DNA of 64,000 nucleotides from Nocardioides mesophilus (GTDB lineage: Bacteria; Actinomycetota; Actinomycetes; Propionibacteriales; Nocardioidaceae). The position numbers and the translations under genes were made by a program. Under the pieces are notes generated by a model that was given only the letters and a program-made list of their open reading frames with translations, was not told where the DNA came from and searched no databases. The stretch covers positions 1,640,501-1,704,500 of the forward strand of contig NZ_CP060713.1 in NCBI RefSeq assembly GCF_014395785.1, read 5' to 3'. Positions 8,772 through 17,269 of this stretch are shown here, piece by piece (position 1 is the first letter of the stretch; the number at the start of each line of letters is the position of its first letter).

Positions 8772-9347
8772 TCAGATTTCGGTGCGGTGGAAGTTCAGGT
8801 GCGAGCGGGACGGCGTCGGGCCGCGCTGGCCCTGGTAGCGCGAGCCGTACTTCTCCGAGCCGTACGGGTGCTCCGAGGGGGAGGACAGCCGGAAGAAGCA
8901 CAGCTGGCCGATCTTCATCCCCGGCCACAGCTTGATCGGCAGCGTCGCGACGTTGGAGAGCTCGAGGGTCACGTGCCCGGAGAAGCCGGGGTCGATGAAG
9001 CCGGCCGTGGAGTGCGTGAGCAGGCCGAGCCGGCCGAGCGAGGACTTCCCCTCCAGTCGCGCGGCCACGTCGTCGGGCAGCGAGACCACCTCGTACGTCG
9101 AACCGAGGACGAACTCGCCCGGGTGCAGGATGAACGGATCCTCACCCTCGGGCTCGACCATCCGGGTCAGGTCCGGCTGGTCGGCGGCAGGGTCGATATG
9201 GGGGTACTTGTGGTTCTCGAAGACCCGGAAGAACCGGTCGAGGCGGACGTCGACGCTCGAGGGCTGGATCATCACCGGCTCGTAGGGGTCGAGGCCGACA
9301 CGGCCCGCCTCGAGCTCGGCCTGGATGTCGCGGTCGGAGAGCAGCAC
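8772..9347 (-). CDS. dcd: dCTP deaminase
   Basis: A 191-residue enzyme that deaminates dCTP; in the mycobacterial type it also hydrolyses the product, yielding dUMP for thymidylate synthesis. The N-terminus [17 protein letters not shown] and the core segments [11 protein letters not shown] and [15 protein letters not shown] are diagnostic. The catalytic Glu is in TLELSN. The full family length is present. Start is GTG at 9347, preceded by TAGGTT and exactly six bases, so the mRNA is probably leaderless. It is divergent from the tRNA-Gly gene. Confidence 0.96.
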   Translation of the reverse strand: MLLSDRDIQAELEAGRVGLDPYEPVMIQPSSVDVRLDRFFRVFENHKYPHIDPAADQPDLTRMVEPEGEDPFILHPGEFVLGSTYEVVSLPDDVAARLEGKSSLGRLGLLTHSTAGFIDPGFSGHVTLELSNVATLPIKLWPGMKIGQLCFFRLSSPSEHPYGSEKYGSRYQGQRGPTPSRSHLNFHRTEI

Positions 9348-9359
9348 AGGGAGAACCTA
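9348..9359 (-). promoter_or_regulatory. Leaderless promoter of dcd
   Basis: On the minus strand TAGGTT (9354-9359) is followed by six bases and the GTG start; no Shine-Dalgarno sequence is present. Confidence 0.6.
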
Positions 9360-9386
9360 ACGGACGACCAGCCGTCGTGGGTCGGG

Positions 9387-9392
9387 TACTAT
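9387..9392 (+). promoter_or_regulatory. -10 box of the tRNA-Gly gene
   Basis: TACTAT lies 31 bases before the tRNA 5' end, leaving a short 5' leader for RNase P to remove. The -35 (around GACGAC, 9364-9369) is weak. Confidence 0.5.
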
Positions 9393-9423
9393 CTGCAACC
9401 GGCGGACCCGCGAGGGCCGTCGT

Positions 9424-9499
9424 GCGGATGTAGCTCAGTTGGTAGAGCGCGACCTTCCCAAGGTCGATGTCGCGAGTTCGAGTCTCGTCATCCGCTCCA
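9424..9499 (+). tRNA. tRNA-Gly (anticodon CCC)
   Basis: A complete 76-nt cloverleaf. The acceptor stem GCGGATG pairs with CATCCGC, and the D arm is GCTC/GAGC. The anticodon stem CGACC/GGTCG has loop TTCCCAA, giving anticodon CCC. The T arm is GCGAG/CTCGT with loop TTCGAGT. Discriminator T and CCA are encoded (9497-9499). It reads GGG codons. Confidence 0.97.
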
Positions 9500-9589
9500 C
9501 TCCCCCGGCCCGGTCTCCCCTCCCGGCCCCGCGGACCCGCCGGCGAAGGCCCGGCTGATCGGCTGCGGGGCTACCAGCCAGTCGTTACC

Positions 9590-10177
9590 GTGGCCACCGT
9601 GGCCACCGAGACCCGCCTGCGGGACGGCACTCCCGCGCTCACCTGGGCGCTGCTGCCCGGCGACCGCGACCGGATCGCGGCCGGCTACGAGAACCTGGAC
9701 CCGGAGTCCCGGTTCCACCGGTTCCTGGCCGCGGTGCCGCACCTGACCGAGGCGATGCTGCAGAACCTCGTCGACGACGTCGACGGCGTCGACCACGTCG
9801 CGCTGGTGCGGTTCGTCTTCGACGAGCCCGACGTGGGCCTGCCGGCCGGGGTCGCCCGGATGATCCGCTACGACGACGACCCGACCACCGCGGACGTCGC
9901 GGTCACGGTCGCCGAGGAGTTCCGGGGCCGCGGCGTGGCCACCGCGCTGCTCGAGGAGCTGCTGCTCGAGCGCCCCCGCGGGGTGACCCGGCTGCTGACC
10001 CGGGTGGCCGCGGACAACCCGGCGTCGCTGGCGATGCTGCGACGGCTGGGCCCCACGACGGTCACGCCGGTCGACGAGGGCGCGGTGCTCTCGGTCACCG
10101 TCGAGCTGCCTCCGGCCACCGAGGTGGAGCCTGCCGGCGCAGTGCCGGCCGCGGGGGCCGTGGAGCACGCCGACTGA
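9590..10177 (+). CDS. GNAT-family N-acetyltransferase
   Basis: About 195 residues. Acetyl-CoA-binding motif A is visible as VAEEFRGRGVATALLEEL (R-G-R-G-V-A pyrophosphate loop). The core domain covers roughly residues 15-165, with a low-complexity Ala/Pro/Glu tail. The start is uncertain: GTG at 9590 and GTG at 9599 are both possible and neither has a good ribosome binding site. The frame stays open back through the tRNA gene, which is not coding. Substrate unknown. Confidence 0.85.
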   Translation: MATVATETRLRDGTPALTWALLPGDRDRIAAGYENLDPESRFHRFLAAVPHLTEAMLQNLVDDVDGVDHVALVRFVFDEPDVGLPAGVARMIRYDDDPTTADVAVTVAEEFRGRGVATALLEELLLERPRGVTRLLTRVAADNPASLAMLRRLGPTTVTPVDEGAVLSVTVELPPATEVEPAGAVPAAGAVEHAD

Positions 10178-10194
10178 GGCCACGGGAGCGCCGA

Positions 10195-10206
10195 TAGGCT
10201 GCGGGG
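10195..10206 (+). promoter_or_regulatory. Leaderless promoter of the DUF2461 gene
   Basis: TAGGCT (10195-10200), then six bases, then ATG at 10207; no ribosome binding site. Confidence 0.6.
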
Positions 10207-10842
10207 ATGACCGGCTTCCAGGGCTTCCCCGCCGCCGCGCTCGACTTCTACGACGACCTGGAGATGGACAACACCCGGTCGTTCTGGGCCGCGCACAAGC
10301 AGCAGTACGACGAGGCCGTGCGGGCCCCCATGGACGCGCTGGTGGCTGAGCTTGCCGAGGAGTTCGGGCCCGCCAAGGTGTTCCGGCCGTTCCGCGACGT
10401 CCGGTTCGCGAAGGACAAGACGCCGTACAAGACCCACCAGGGCGCCTACGTCGCCGCCAGCCCGGCCTGCGGCTGGTACGTCCAGGTGAGCGCGCCCGGC
10501 GTCCGGGTCGGGGCCGGCTTCTACGACGCCGGCCGGGAGCGGCTGGCCGCGATCCGCAGCGCCATCGACGACGAGCGGACCGGCTCCGAGCTGGAGAAGC
10601 TCCTGGCCGCGCTCACCGCCGCCGGCTGGGAGGTCGGCGGCGACCGGCTCAAGACCAGCCCGCGCGGCTACGACGTGGACCACCCGCGCATCGAGCTGCT
10701 GCGGCACCGCTCGCTCAGCGTCGGCAGGTCCTACGGCTTCGAGCCGGTGATCCACACCCCGGCGCTCGCGGACAAGGTGCGCGCGGACTGGCGCGCGGCC
10801 CGCCCGCTGGTCGAGTGGGTGACCCGGCACGCCATGATCTGA
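10207..10842 (+). CDS. DUF2461 / TIGR02453 family protein
   Basis: A 211-residue cytoplasmic protein of the DUF2461 family. The N-terminal FQGFPAAALDFYDDLEMDN and the segments FRPFRDVRFAKDKTPYKTH and YVQVSAPGVRVGAGFYD match the usual family pattern over its full length. No enzymatic function is established for the family. The start codon is directly preceded by a TAGGCT-N6 leaderless promoter, so it is transcribed independently of the GNAT gene. Confidence 0.9.
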   Translation: MTGFQGFPAAALDFYDDLEMDNTRSFWAAHKQQYDEAVRAPMDALVAELAEEFGPAKVFRPFRDVRFAKDKTPYKTHQGAYVAASPACGWYVQVSAPGVRVGAGFYDAGRERLAAIRSAIDDERTGSELEKLLAALTAAGWEVGGDRLKTSPRGYDVDHPRIELLRHRSLSVGRSYGFEPVIHTPALADKVRADWRAARPLVEWVTRHAMI

Positions 10843-10920
10843 GAGGCCCCGGGGGACCTTCGCCTCACCCGCCCTGCGCCGCCCCGGCGTAGCGTCGGCC
10901 TCGCCACCAGGAGGAACGGC

Positions 10921-12624
10921 ATGCCTGATCCGACCGACCGGCCGTGGGCAGCGAGCTACGCCCCCGGCGTACCGCTCGACATAGAGGTGCCCGCGGGGTC
11001 GCTGGTGGACCTCCTCGACGAGGCCGTGCAGCGGTTCGGCCCGCGTCCCGCGTTGGACTTCTTCGGCGCCACGACGACGTACGAGGAGCTCGGCGAGCAG
11101 GTGGCCCGGGCCGCCGGGGCGCTGCGGCAGCTCGGCGTCCAACGGGGTGACCGGGTCGCGCTGATCCTGCCCAACTGCCCCCAGCACGTGGTGGCGTTCT
11201 ACGCCGCGCTGCGGCTCGGGGCGATCGTGGTGGAGCACAACCCGCTCTACACCGCCGACGAGCTCCGCTACCAGCTGGCCGACCACCGCCCCGACGTGAT
11301 CGTCGCCTGGGACAAGGTGGCGCCGCTCGCCCGGCAGGTGGCGGGTCGGACCGAGGCGACGGTGCTCGCCGTCGGGCTGCCGAGCGCGCTGCCCCGCGCG
11401 CAGCGCTGGGCGTTGCGGCTGCCGCTGCCCCGCGTCCGCAAGGTCCGGGCCGCCATGACCGCGCCGGCCCCCGGCATCGAGTCGTGGGACCGGCTGGTCG
11501 CGCAAAGCGCACCGCTGCCGGCGGACCACCCCAAGCCCGTCGCGGAGGACGTCGCGGTGCTGCAGTACACCGGCGGCACCACCGGCCGGCCCAAGGCGGC
11601 GATCCTCACGCACCGCAACCTGCGGGCCAACGCCGCGCAGGGCCGGGCCTGGCTGCCCGGCTTCCGCGACGGCGAGGAGGTCATCTATGCCGTGCTGCCC
11701 CTGTTCCACGCCTACGGACTGACCCTGTGCCTGACGTTCGCGCTCAGCACCGGCGCCACCCTGGTGCTGTTCCCGCGCTTCGACGTGGACATGGTGCTGG
11801 ACGCCGTACGCCGGCGCGCGCCCACGTTCCTGCCGGCGGTGCCGCCCATCTACGAGCGGCTCGCCACCGCGGCCCGGAAGCGCGGCGTCGACCTCACCTC
11901 GGTCCGCTTCGCGATCTCCGGGGCGATGTCGCTGCCGGCGAGCACCGCGCAGCTGTGGGAGTCGGTCAGCGGCGGCCTGCTCGTCGAGGGCTACGGGATG
12001 ACCGAGTCCTCACCGGTCGCACTCGGCAACCCGGTCTCGGAGAACCGCCGGATCGGCACCGTCGGGGTGCCGTTCCCCTCCACCGAGGTGTTGGTCGTGG
12101 ACCGCGACGACCACAGCCGGGCGGTGGCGCCCGGCGAGCGCGGCGAGCTGCTGATCCGCGGCCCGCAGGTGTTCGCCGGCTACTGGGAGCGGCCCGCGGA
12201 GACCGCGGACGTGGTGCTGCCGGGTGGCTGGATCCGCACCGGCGACGTGGTGGTGATGGACGAGGACGGCTTCTTCACCGTGGTCGACCGGATCAAGGAG
12301 CTGATCATCACCGGCGGGTTCAACGTCTACCCGACCGAGGTCGAGGAGGCGCTGCGGCGGGTGCCGGGGATCGCCGACGCCGCGGTGGTCGGGCTGCCCT
12401 CCGACCAGGGCGGCGAGGACGTCGAGGCCGCAGTGGTGCTCGAGCCGGGCGCCGACTTCGACGAGGCCGCGGTGCGGGCCGCGTGCAAGGAGCGGCTGGC
12501 GGCCTACAAGGTGCCGCGGCGGATCGTCGTCGTCGAGGAGCTGCCGCGCTCGGTCATCGGCAAGGTGCTGCGCCGGCAGGTGCGCGACCAGCTGCAACAG
12601 CAGCAGGCCACCGGCACCGCCTGA
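10921..12624 (+). CDS. Long-chain fatty-acid--CoA ligase
   Basis: A 567-residue AMP-forming acyl-CoA synthetase that activates fatty acids for beta-oxidation or lipid synthesis. The AMP-binding P-loop is YTGGTTGRPKAA, the adenine motif is GYGMTESSP, and the hinge is the GDVVVMDEDGF / DRIKELIITGGFNVYP block. The catalytic Lys is in the C-terminal SVIGKVLRR. Full length for FadD proteins. The ATG has AGGAGG 5 nt upstream, in contrast to the leaderless neighbours. A tandem 32-bp repeat array begins 14 bp after its stop. Confidence 0.93.
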   Translation: MPDPTDRPWAASYAPGVPLDIEVPAGSLVDLLDEAVQRFGPRPALDFFGATTTYEELGEQVARAAGALRQLGVQRGDRVALILPNCPQHVVAFYAALRLGAIVVEHNPLYTADELRYQLADHRPDVIVAWDKVAPLARQVAGRTEATVLAVGLPSALPRAQRWALRLPLPRVRKVRAAMTAPAPGIESWDRLVAQSAPLPADHPKPVAEDVAVLQYTGGTTGRPKAAILTHRNLRANAAQGRAWLPGFRDGEEVIYAVLPLFHAYGLTLCLTFALSTGATLVLFPRFDVDMVLDAVRRRAPTFLPAVPPIYERLATAARKRGVDLTSVRFAISGAMSLPASTAQLWESVSGGLLVEGYGMTESSPVALGNPVSENRRIGTVGVPFPSTEVLVVDRDDHSRAVAPGERGELLIRGPQVFAGYWERPAETADVVLPGGWIRTGDVVVMDEDGFFTVVDRIKELIITGGFNVYPTEVEEALRRVPGIADAAVVGLPSDQGGEDVEAAVVLEPGADFDEAAVRAACKERLAAYKVPRRIVVVEELPRSVIGKVLRRQVRDQLQQQQATGTA

Positions 12625-12637
12625 CCCGCCTGACCCG

Positions 12638-12724
12638 CCGAGTCGGCGCATCTGCAGCGCTGGACCCTGCCGAGTCGGCGCATCTGCAGCGCCGAACCCT
12701 GCCGAGTCGGCGCATCTGCAGCGC
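12638..12724 (+). repeat. 32-bp tandem repeat array A (3 copies)
   Basis: Units start at 12638, 12670 and 12702, period 32. The core is CCGAGTCGGCGCATCTGCAG, made of an odd palindrome (CCGA-G-TCGG) beside a CTGCAG-centred one. The array lies between convergent genes. The same unit recurs at 39149-39300 and, inverted, at 40334-40555. Confidence 0.93.
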
Positions 12725-12776
12725 CGCGGCCACGCGCACCGGTGCCGCAGCCGACACGGTGCCGGCCGCGTACGGG

Positions 12777-13235
12777 TCAGTGCGGCTGCCAGGCGTCCTC
12801 GGACTTGGTGCGGCTGGTGACCGCCTTCGGCAGCTTGCGGTCCGCCAGCGAGCGGATGGTCACCTGCTCGAAGACGTCGCGCAGGCTGCTGCGCGCCGCG
12901 ATCCACACGTGCTGGAGGACCTCGGCGGACTCGTTGTAGGTGACCGCCTCCGGCCGCAGCCCGTAGACACTGACCAGCGGCCCGTCGACGGCGCGGATCA
13001 CGTCGGCCACGGTGACCGCCTCCGCGTCGCGGGCCAGCCGCCACCCGCCGGACTGGCCGCGCTGGCTGACCACGATCCCGGAGCGGCGCAGGTCCGCGAG
13101 GATCGCCTGCAGGAACCCGTGCGGGATGTCCTGCTGCTTGCCGATCTCCTCGGCGCTGACGGCGCCCCCGTCGTCGCGACCGGCCAGCTCGATGAGCGCG
13201 CGCAGCGCGTAGTCGGACTTGGCGGAGACACGCAT
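12777..13235 (-). CDS. Rrf2-family transcriptional regulator
   Basis: A 152-residue winged-helix protein beginning MRVSAKSDYALRALIELA, the Rrf2 signature, with QSGGWRLARDAEAVTVADV in the wing region. It has no cysteine at all, so it cannot bind the Fe-S cluster used by IscR, NsrR or RsrR; it should sense by another route. ATG at 13235 is preceded by GAGACT and six bases (13236-13247), again a leaderless pattern. It is the last gene of a run of minus-strand sulfur genes and may control them (inference). Confidence 0.9.
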   Translation of the reverse strand: MRVSAKSDYALRALIELAGRDDGGAVSAEEIGKQQDIPHGFLQAILADLRRSGIVVSQRGQSGGWRLARDAEAVTVADVIRAVDGPLVSVYGLRPEAVTYNESAEVLQHVWIAARSSLRDVFEQVTIRSLADRKLPKAVTSRTKSEDAWQPH

Positions 13236-13265
13236 GCGGGCAGTCTCTCAGACGCCGGACCGGCC

Positions 13266-13298
13266 GCGGGCGCACCGTCGGGTGACCCGCGCGCCCGC
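13266..13298 (-). terminator. Possible terminator after the TauE gene
   Basis: GCGGGCGC (13266-13273) pairs with GCGCCCGC (13291-13298), with a smaller CGGGT-G-ACCCG hairpin inside the loop. It starts a few bases after the TauE stop. There is no T-run, so assignment is tentative. Confidence 0.4.
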
Positions 13299-13303
13299 GA
13301 CGC

Positions 13304-14206
13304 TCAGACCAGCGCCGGCTCGACCTCGGCGTGCTCCGCGGCGAGCCGCCGGGCCAGCCGCTCCTGCTGGACGGCCCAGGTCACGAGCGCCACCCAGACC
13401 ACGAACAACGTCGCCGCGGCGATGGCGACCGTCGTGCCAGTGGCGCCGAGCGCCTCCAGGATCGTCTTCAGGTTGGTCAGCACGATCAGCCCACCGGCGG
13501 CCACGCCGAGGACCCGGGCCGCCAGGTGCCGGACCAGCCAGGCCGCCAGCGGGGCCGCGATGACGCCGCCGACGAGCAGGGCGACCGCCATCGACCAGGG
13601 GATGTCCTGGCTGCCCAGCGCGAGCAGGAACCCCAACGAGCCGCCGATCGCGACCACGAACTCGGAGGTGTCGATCGAGCCGACCACCTTGCGCGGCTCC
13701 AGCCGGCCTGAGGAGAGCAGCGAGGTGGTGCCGACCGGGCCCCAGCCGCCGCCGCCGATCGCGTCCATCAGGCCGGCGACCACGCCGAGCGGGGCCAGGA
13801 AGCCGGCCGAGAGCTTGCCCTTGAACTGCGGCCGGCGGCCGCCGAGCACCAGGAACCGGTAGATCACGTAGACGCCCAGGCTGAGCAGCAGCGCGGCCAC
13901 CCAGGGCTTCGCGGTGTCGCCGTCGAGGCTGGAGAGGAAGGTGGCGCCGGCGAACGCCCCGATGCCACCCGGCACCGCGATGATGCTGACGGTCCGCCAG
14001 TCGACGTTGCCGAGCTTGTGGTGGCTGATCCCGGAGACCAGCGTGGTGCCGATCTCGGAGAAGTGCACCGCCGCCGACGCAGCGGCCGGCGCGATGCCGG
14101 TGGCGATCAGGAGCGTCGAGGACGTGACGCCGTACGCCATCCCGAGCGACCCGTCGACGAGCTGGGCTGCCAGCCCGACCAGACCGAGCACGATGAGGCT
14201 GCGCAT
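13304..14206 (-). CDS. TauE/SafE-family sulfite/sulfur anion exporter
   Basis: A 300-residue membrane protein with about eight hydrophobic segments arranged as the two TauE/SafE repeats. Family signatures are VDGSLGMAYGVTSS near residue 18, IGGGGWGPVGTTSLL in the second repeat and HFSEIGTTLVSG. It should sit in the inner membrane and export sulfite, thiosulfate or sulfoacetate-type anions. Its own regulated-looking promoter lies upstream (14247-14318). It belongs to the minus-strand sulfur block with a second TauE, a persulfide dioxygenase fusion and SulP. Confidence 0.9.
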   Translation of the reverse strand: MRSLIVLGLVGLAAQLVDGSLGMAYGVTSSTLLIATGIAPAAASAAVHFSEIGTTLVSGISHHKLGNVDWRTVSIIAVPGGIGAFAGATFLSSLDGDTAKPWVAALLLSLGVYVIYRFLVLGGRRPQFKGKLSAGFLAPLGVVAGLMDAIGGGGWGPVGTTSLLSSGRLEPRKVVGSIDTSEFVVAIGGSLGFLLALGSQDIPWSMAVALLVGGVIAAPLAAWLVRHLAARVLGVAAGGLIVLTNLKTILEALGATGTTVAIAAATLFVVWVALVTWAVQQERLARRLAAEHAEVEPALV

Positions 14207-14246
14207 CGCGTCCCCCTCTTTCCTGTCGCCTCGACGGGCGACTTGT

Positions 14247-14318
14247 CTACTGTATGTCTATCGGTTCAGTAGAATAAGAGGAAGGCAGACAGTAAGTCAA
14301 CAATCTTCATCGACTTAC
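14247..14318 (-). promoter_or_regulatory. AT-rich promoter with two inverted repeats before tauE
   Basis: Reading the minus strand, a -35 TTGACT (14295-14300) and a -10 TATTCT (14271-14276) are 18 bp apart. CTACTG (14247-14252) and CAGTAG (14267-14272) form an inverted repeat overlapping the -10 and start site. GTAAGTC (14292-14298) and GACTTAC (14312-14318) form another over the -35. The region is strikingly AT-rich for this genome. A repressor site is inferred; the nearby Rrf2 protein is a candidate. Confidence 0.6.
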
Positions 14319-14391
14319 GGCGAGTCGGGCGCCCCAGCACGGGACGCCCGACTCACGACGGGGTACGGCGACCGGGTCGGCCGCCCGGTCG

Positions 14392-14559
14392 TCAGCGGCG
14401 GAAGATCCGGCTGAACAGGCCGCCGGAGCCGGCCTCCTCGCCGGAGTGGCCGGCGCACCGGTCCGCCGAGGGAACGCCGGCCATCACCTGGCTGACGTGC
14501 TGGCCGCAACCGGCCCAGGTGGTCTTGCCGCATTTGCGACAGCTGACTGCTCTGCACAT
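14392..14559 (-). CDS. Cys-rich miniprotein, 55 residues
   Basis: ATG at 14559 with AAGGAG a few bases upstream; the stop is at 14392-14394. The product begins MCRAVSCRKCGKTTWAGCG, giving cysteines at 2, 7, 10, 18 and 35 and a CxxC knuckle suitable for zinc. The second half contains a His and ends LFSRIFRR. It lies between the two TauE genes in the same direction, so it is probably co-transcribed with the upstream TauE and persulfide dioxygenase genes. Function unknown; a sulfur-carrier or metal-binding role is conceivable. Confidence 0.75.
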   Translation of the reverse strand: MCRAVSCRKCGKTTWAGCGQHVSQVMAGVPSADRCAGHSGEEAGSGGLFSRIFRR

Positions 14560-14599
14560 GTGGTTCTCCTTCTCGTGGGTGCTGCGGGGGACTTCGGTC

Positions 14600-15433
14600 T
14601 CAGATGGCCATCAGGGCCGGCACCGACTGCCAGGCGCTGTAGCCGGCGACCAGCACCAGCAGGGTGGTGAACGCCGCCTGCAGGTGCGCGGTGGACACCC
14701 GAGTCGCCAGCCTCGCACCGGCATGGCCGAACAGCACCGCCGCGCCGGTCAGCAGCAGCACCAGGGTCCAGTCGGGGGCGACGCCGGCGCCGACCCGCAC
14801 CGTGAACGCCACCGCCGAGGTGACTGCGATGACCACCAGCGAGGTGCCGGCGGCCTGGCGCATCGGCAGCCCCAGCGCCAGCACCAGGGCCGGCACGACC
14901 AGGAAGCCGCCGCCCACCCCGAGGAACCCGGTCAGCAGGCCCACGACGGTTGCGGTGACCAGCACCTTCAGCGCCCGCGGGCACTGGCAGGCGAAGGTCG
15001 GGCTGAAGGTGAGGATCGGGTCGTCGACAGCGACCCGCAGCGGGCGGGCGGTCGAGGCGCCCGCCCGGCGGCCGCGCACCTCGCGGACCACCATGAGCGA
15101 GGCCACCACGACCAGCAACGCCGCGAAGCTGGCGAGCAGCACGGCGTCCGGCACCGACGCCGAGGCGCGCGCGCCGACCACCGCCCCGCCGGTCGCGACC
15201 GCACCGAAGGCCAGCCCGCGTCCCAGCAGCGCGTTGCCGGCGCGCCGCGCGGTCACCGCGCCGATCAGCGCGGTGGCGCCGACCACCACGAGGGACCCGG
15301 TGGTCGCCTGCGCCGCGGTCTGGCCGAGCCCGTAGACGAGCACCGGCACCGCGAGGATCGAGCCGCCGCCGCCCAGGGCGCCGAGGCTCAACCCGATCAG
15401 GGCGCCGGCGACGATCGCCAGGAGGACGGTCAT
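14600..15433 (-). CDS. TauE/SafE-family sulfite/sulfur anion exporter (second copy)
   Basis: A 277-residue membrane protein with about eight hydrophobic segments. The repeat signature SLGALGGGGSILAVPVLVYG lies near the N-terminus and GFLGVGGGFLVVPALVL in the second half. It is a shorter, divergent paralogue of the 13304-14206 exporter. It starts 73 bp after the persulfide dioxygenase stop, in the same direction. TauE proteins are standard partners of CstB-type enzymes, which produce sulfite or thiosulfate that must be exported. Confidence 0.9.
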   Translation of the reverse strand: MTVLLAIVAGALIGLSLGALGGGGSILAVPVLVYGLGQTAAQATTGSLVVVGATALIGAVTARRAGNALLGRGLAFGAVATGGAVVGARASASVPDAVLLASFAALLVVVASLMVVREVRGRRAGASTARPLRVAVDDPILTFSPTFACQCPRALKVLVTATVVGLLTGFLGVGGGFLVVPALVLALGLPMRQAAGTSLVVIAVTSAVAFTVRVGAGVAPDWTLVLLLTGAAVLFGHAGARLATRVSTAHLQAAFTTLLVLVAGYSAWQSVPALMAI

Positions 15434-15506
15434 CGGAGCCGCCCGGCCCCTGCCGGTACGGCGGCCCCGGCCACCTGGGTCCCGCCGGCCATCCCGGTCC
15501 CGCGGG

Positions 15507-17231
15507 TCACGCCTCGGGGCCGATCAGGTGCAGGTTGACCAGCCGGGCGTTGTCGAAGCTGTCGTCGACGGCGACCAGCCGGTGCCCGGCGGCGTCGAGG
15601 ACCGAGGCGGCCACCGAGGCGCGGTAGCCGCCGGCGCAGTGGATCCAGAGCTCTCCGGCCGGGACCTCGTCGAGGCGACGGGTGAGCTCGTGGATCGGGA
15701 TGTTCACCGCGCCGTCGATGCGCGCGGCGGCGTACTCGTCGGCACGCCGCACGTCGAGGATCGTCACCGGCCGGTGGTGCCGGACCTGCGCCAGGTCGGC
15801 GAACGTCGCGGTCGGGAAGCCGGTCAGCGGCGCGTCGGTCCACTGCTCCGGTCCCCCTGTGGCGGCCGCGGCCGGCCGGTCGATGCCGATCCGGACCAGC
15901 TCGCGCTGCGCGGTGGCGACGTCCTCGGCGGTCTCCCCGAGCAGCGTCAGCGGCGTGCCCCAGTCGATCAGCCAGCCGACGTACGTCGCGAACGCGCCGT
16001 CGAGCCCGAAGTTCAGGGTGCCCGGCACGTGCCCGGCCGCGAACACGGTGCGGTTGCGGAGGTCGACGACCCACTCGCCCGCCTCGATGCGGCGCCGCAG
16101 CTCGGCCGGGTCGGCCTGGCCGGGAGGCGACAGGTCCGGCGCAGAGGGGCCGGCGGCGTTTGCGGGCCCCATGTGCGCGTAGTAGGCGGGGAAGGCGCCG
16201 AGCCCGTCGAGCAGCTCGCGGACGTAGGTCTCCTCGTCCTGGGTGAGCACCGGGTTGCTGCGGCGCTCCTGGCCGATGGTCGACTCGGTCGCCTCGGACT
16301 GGGTCGCGGAGCAGAACGAGCCGAACCCGTGGGTGGGGAAGACCCCGGCGTCGTCGGGCAGCTCGGCGGCGAGCCGGTGCGCGGAGGCGTGCTGCAGCCG
16401 GACCAGCTGGTGGGTGTGCTCGGGGCCCAGCAGGTCCGGGCGGCCGGTGGCGCCGTACAGCAGGGAGCCCCCGGAGAAGACCGCGAGCTGCTCGCCGGGC
16501 TCGCCGTCGCGCAGCACGAACGACAGGTGCGTGAAGGTGTGACCGGGGGTGGCGAGGGCCTGGACCCGCATCCGAGCGCCGACCGCGACCACGTCGCCGT
16601 CGCGGACCGGGGTCCGCTCGAAGGCCACCGCGTCGTCGGCGTTGACGAGGTACGCCGCGCCGGTGCGCTCCGCGAGGGCGAGCCCGCCGGTGACGTAGTC
16701 GTTGTGCAGGTGGGTCTCGAAGACGTGGGTCAGCCGCAGCGAGTGCCGCTCGAGGAGCTCGAAAACCCGGTCGATGTCGCGCTGGGGGTCGACGACGAAC
16801 GCGACCTGACCGTCGTGCACCAGATAGCTGCGGTCGCCCAGCGTCGGGGTCTCCACGGTCAGGATCTGCGGCCGGTGCGCCCCCTGGCCGACCGGGTGGG
16901 GGGTCCGTCCGGCCACCAGTGGACGCCCGGAGAGCTCCCAGGCGCGGGTGCCGCCGGCGACGTTGTAGGCGGAGAAGCCCTGCGCCCGCAGCAGGTCGGT
17001 CATCGCGGCGCTGCGGTTGCCGGTGGCGCAGATGAGGTGCACCTCGGCGTCCCGGTCCAGCTCCGCGGTGCGCGAGGCCAGCTGCCCCATCGGGATCAGC
17101 AGCGCGCCGGGGACGTGGCCGACGACGTACTCGCCGGGCTCGCGCACGTCGACCACGGTGGCTCCGCGGCTGAGCGCGGACTCCAGCGTGGCGACGTCGA
17201 CCGTCGGGATGGTGGGGGTGGCCTGCGACAT
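15507..17231 (-). CDS. Rhodanese-MBL persulfide dioxygenase-rhodanese fusion (CstB-like)
   Basis: A 574-residue multidomain enzyme for hydropersulfide detoxification. Domain order: an N-terminal rhodanese (about 9-105, active-site CATGNRS), a metallo-beta-lactamase persulfide dioxygenase core (about 115-340, ETHLHNDYVTGG and FPTHGFGSF), a rhodanese-like domain lacking the catalytic Cys (about 375-450), and a C-terminal rhodanese with HCAGGYRAS. The last three domains match the layout of Staphylococcus CstB; the extra N-terminal rhodanese is an additional fusion. ATG at 17231 with GAGG upstream; the longer frame upstream is non-coding. Two CsoR/CstR-like operators precede it. Confidence 0.92.
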   Translation of the reverse strand: MSQATPTIPTVDVATLESALSRGATVVDVREPGEYVVGHVPGALLIPMGQLASRTAELDRDAEVHLICATGNRSAAMTDLLRAQGFSAYNVAGGTRAWELSGRPLVAGRTPHPVGQGAHRPQILTVETPTLGDRSYLVHDGQVAFVVDPQRDIDRVFELLERHSLRLTHVFETHLHNDYVTGGLALAERTGAAYLVNADDAVAFERTPVRDGDVVAVGARMRVQALATPGHTFTHLSFVLRDGEPGEQLAVFSGGSLLYGATGRPDLLGPEHTHQLVRLQHASAHRLAAELPDDAGVFPTHGFGSFCSATQSEATESTIGQERRSNPVLTQDEETYVRELLDGLGAFPAYYAHMGPANAAGPSAPDLSPPGQADPAELRRRIEAGEWVVDLRNRTVFAAGHVPGTLNFGLDGAFATYVGWLIDWGTPLTLLGETAEDVATAQRELVRIGIDRPAAAATGGPEQWTDAPLTGFPTATFADLAQVRHHRPVTILDVRRADEYAAARIDGAVNIPIHELTRRLDEVPAGELWIHCAGGYRASVAASVLDAAGHRLVAVDDSFDNARLVNLHLIGPEA

Positions 17232-17269
17232 TCGGCGTCCTCTTCTGCTGCGTGCTCGATCGGACATGG

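Noticed and set aside
9467-9589. N-terminal extension of the GNAT gene into the tRNA
   Set aside because: The frame passes through the T arm and acceptor stem of tRNA-Gly and has no start signal.
12777-13235. Fe-S sensing regulator of the IscR or NsrR type
   Set aside because: The protein contains no cysteine.
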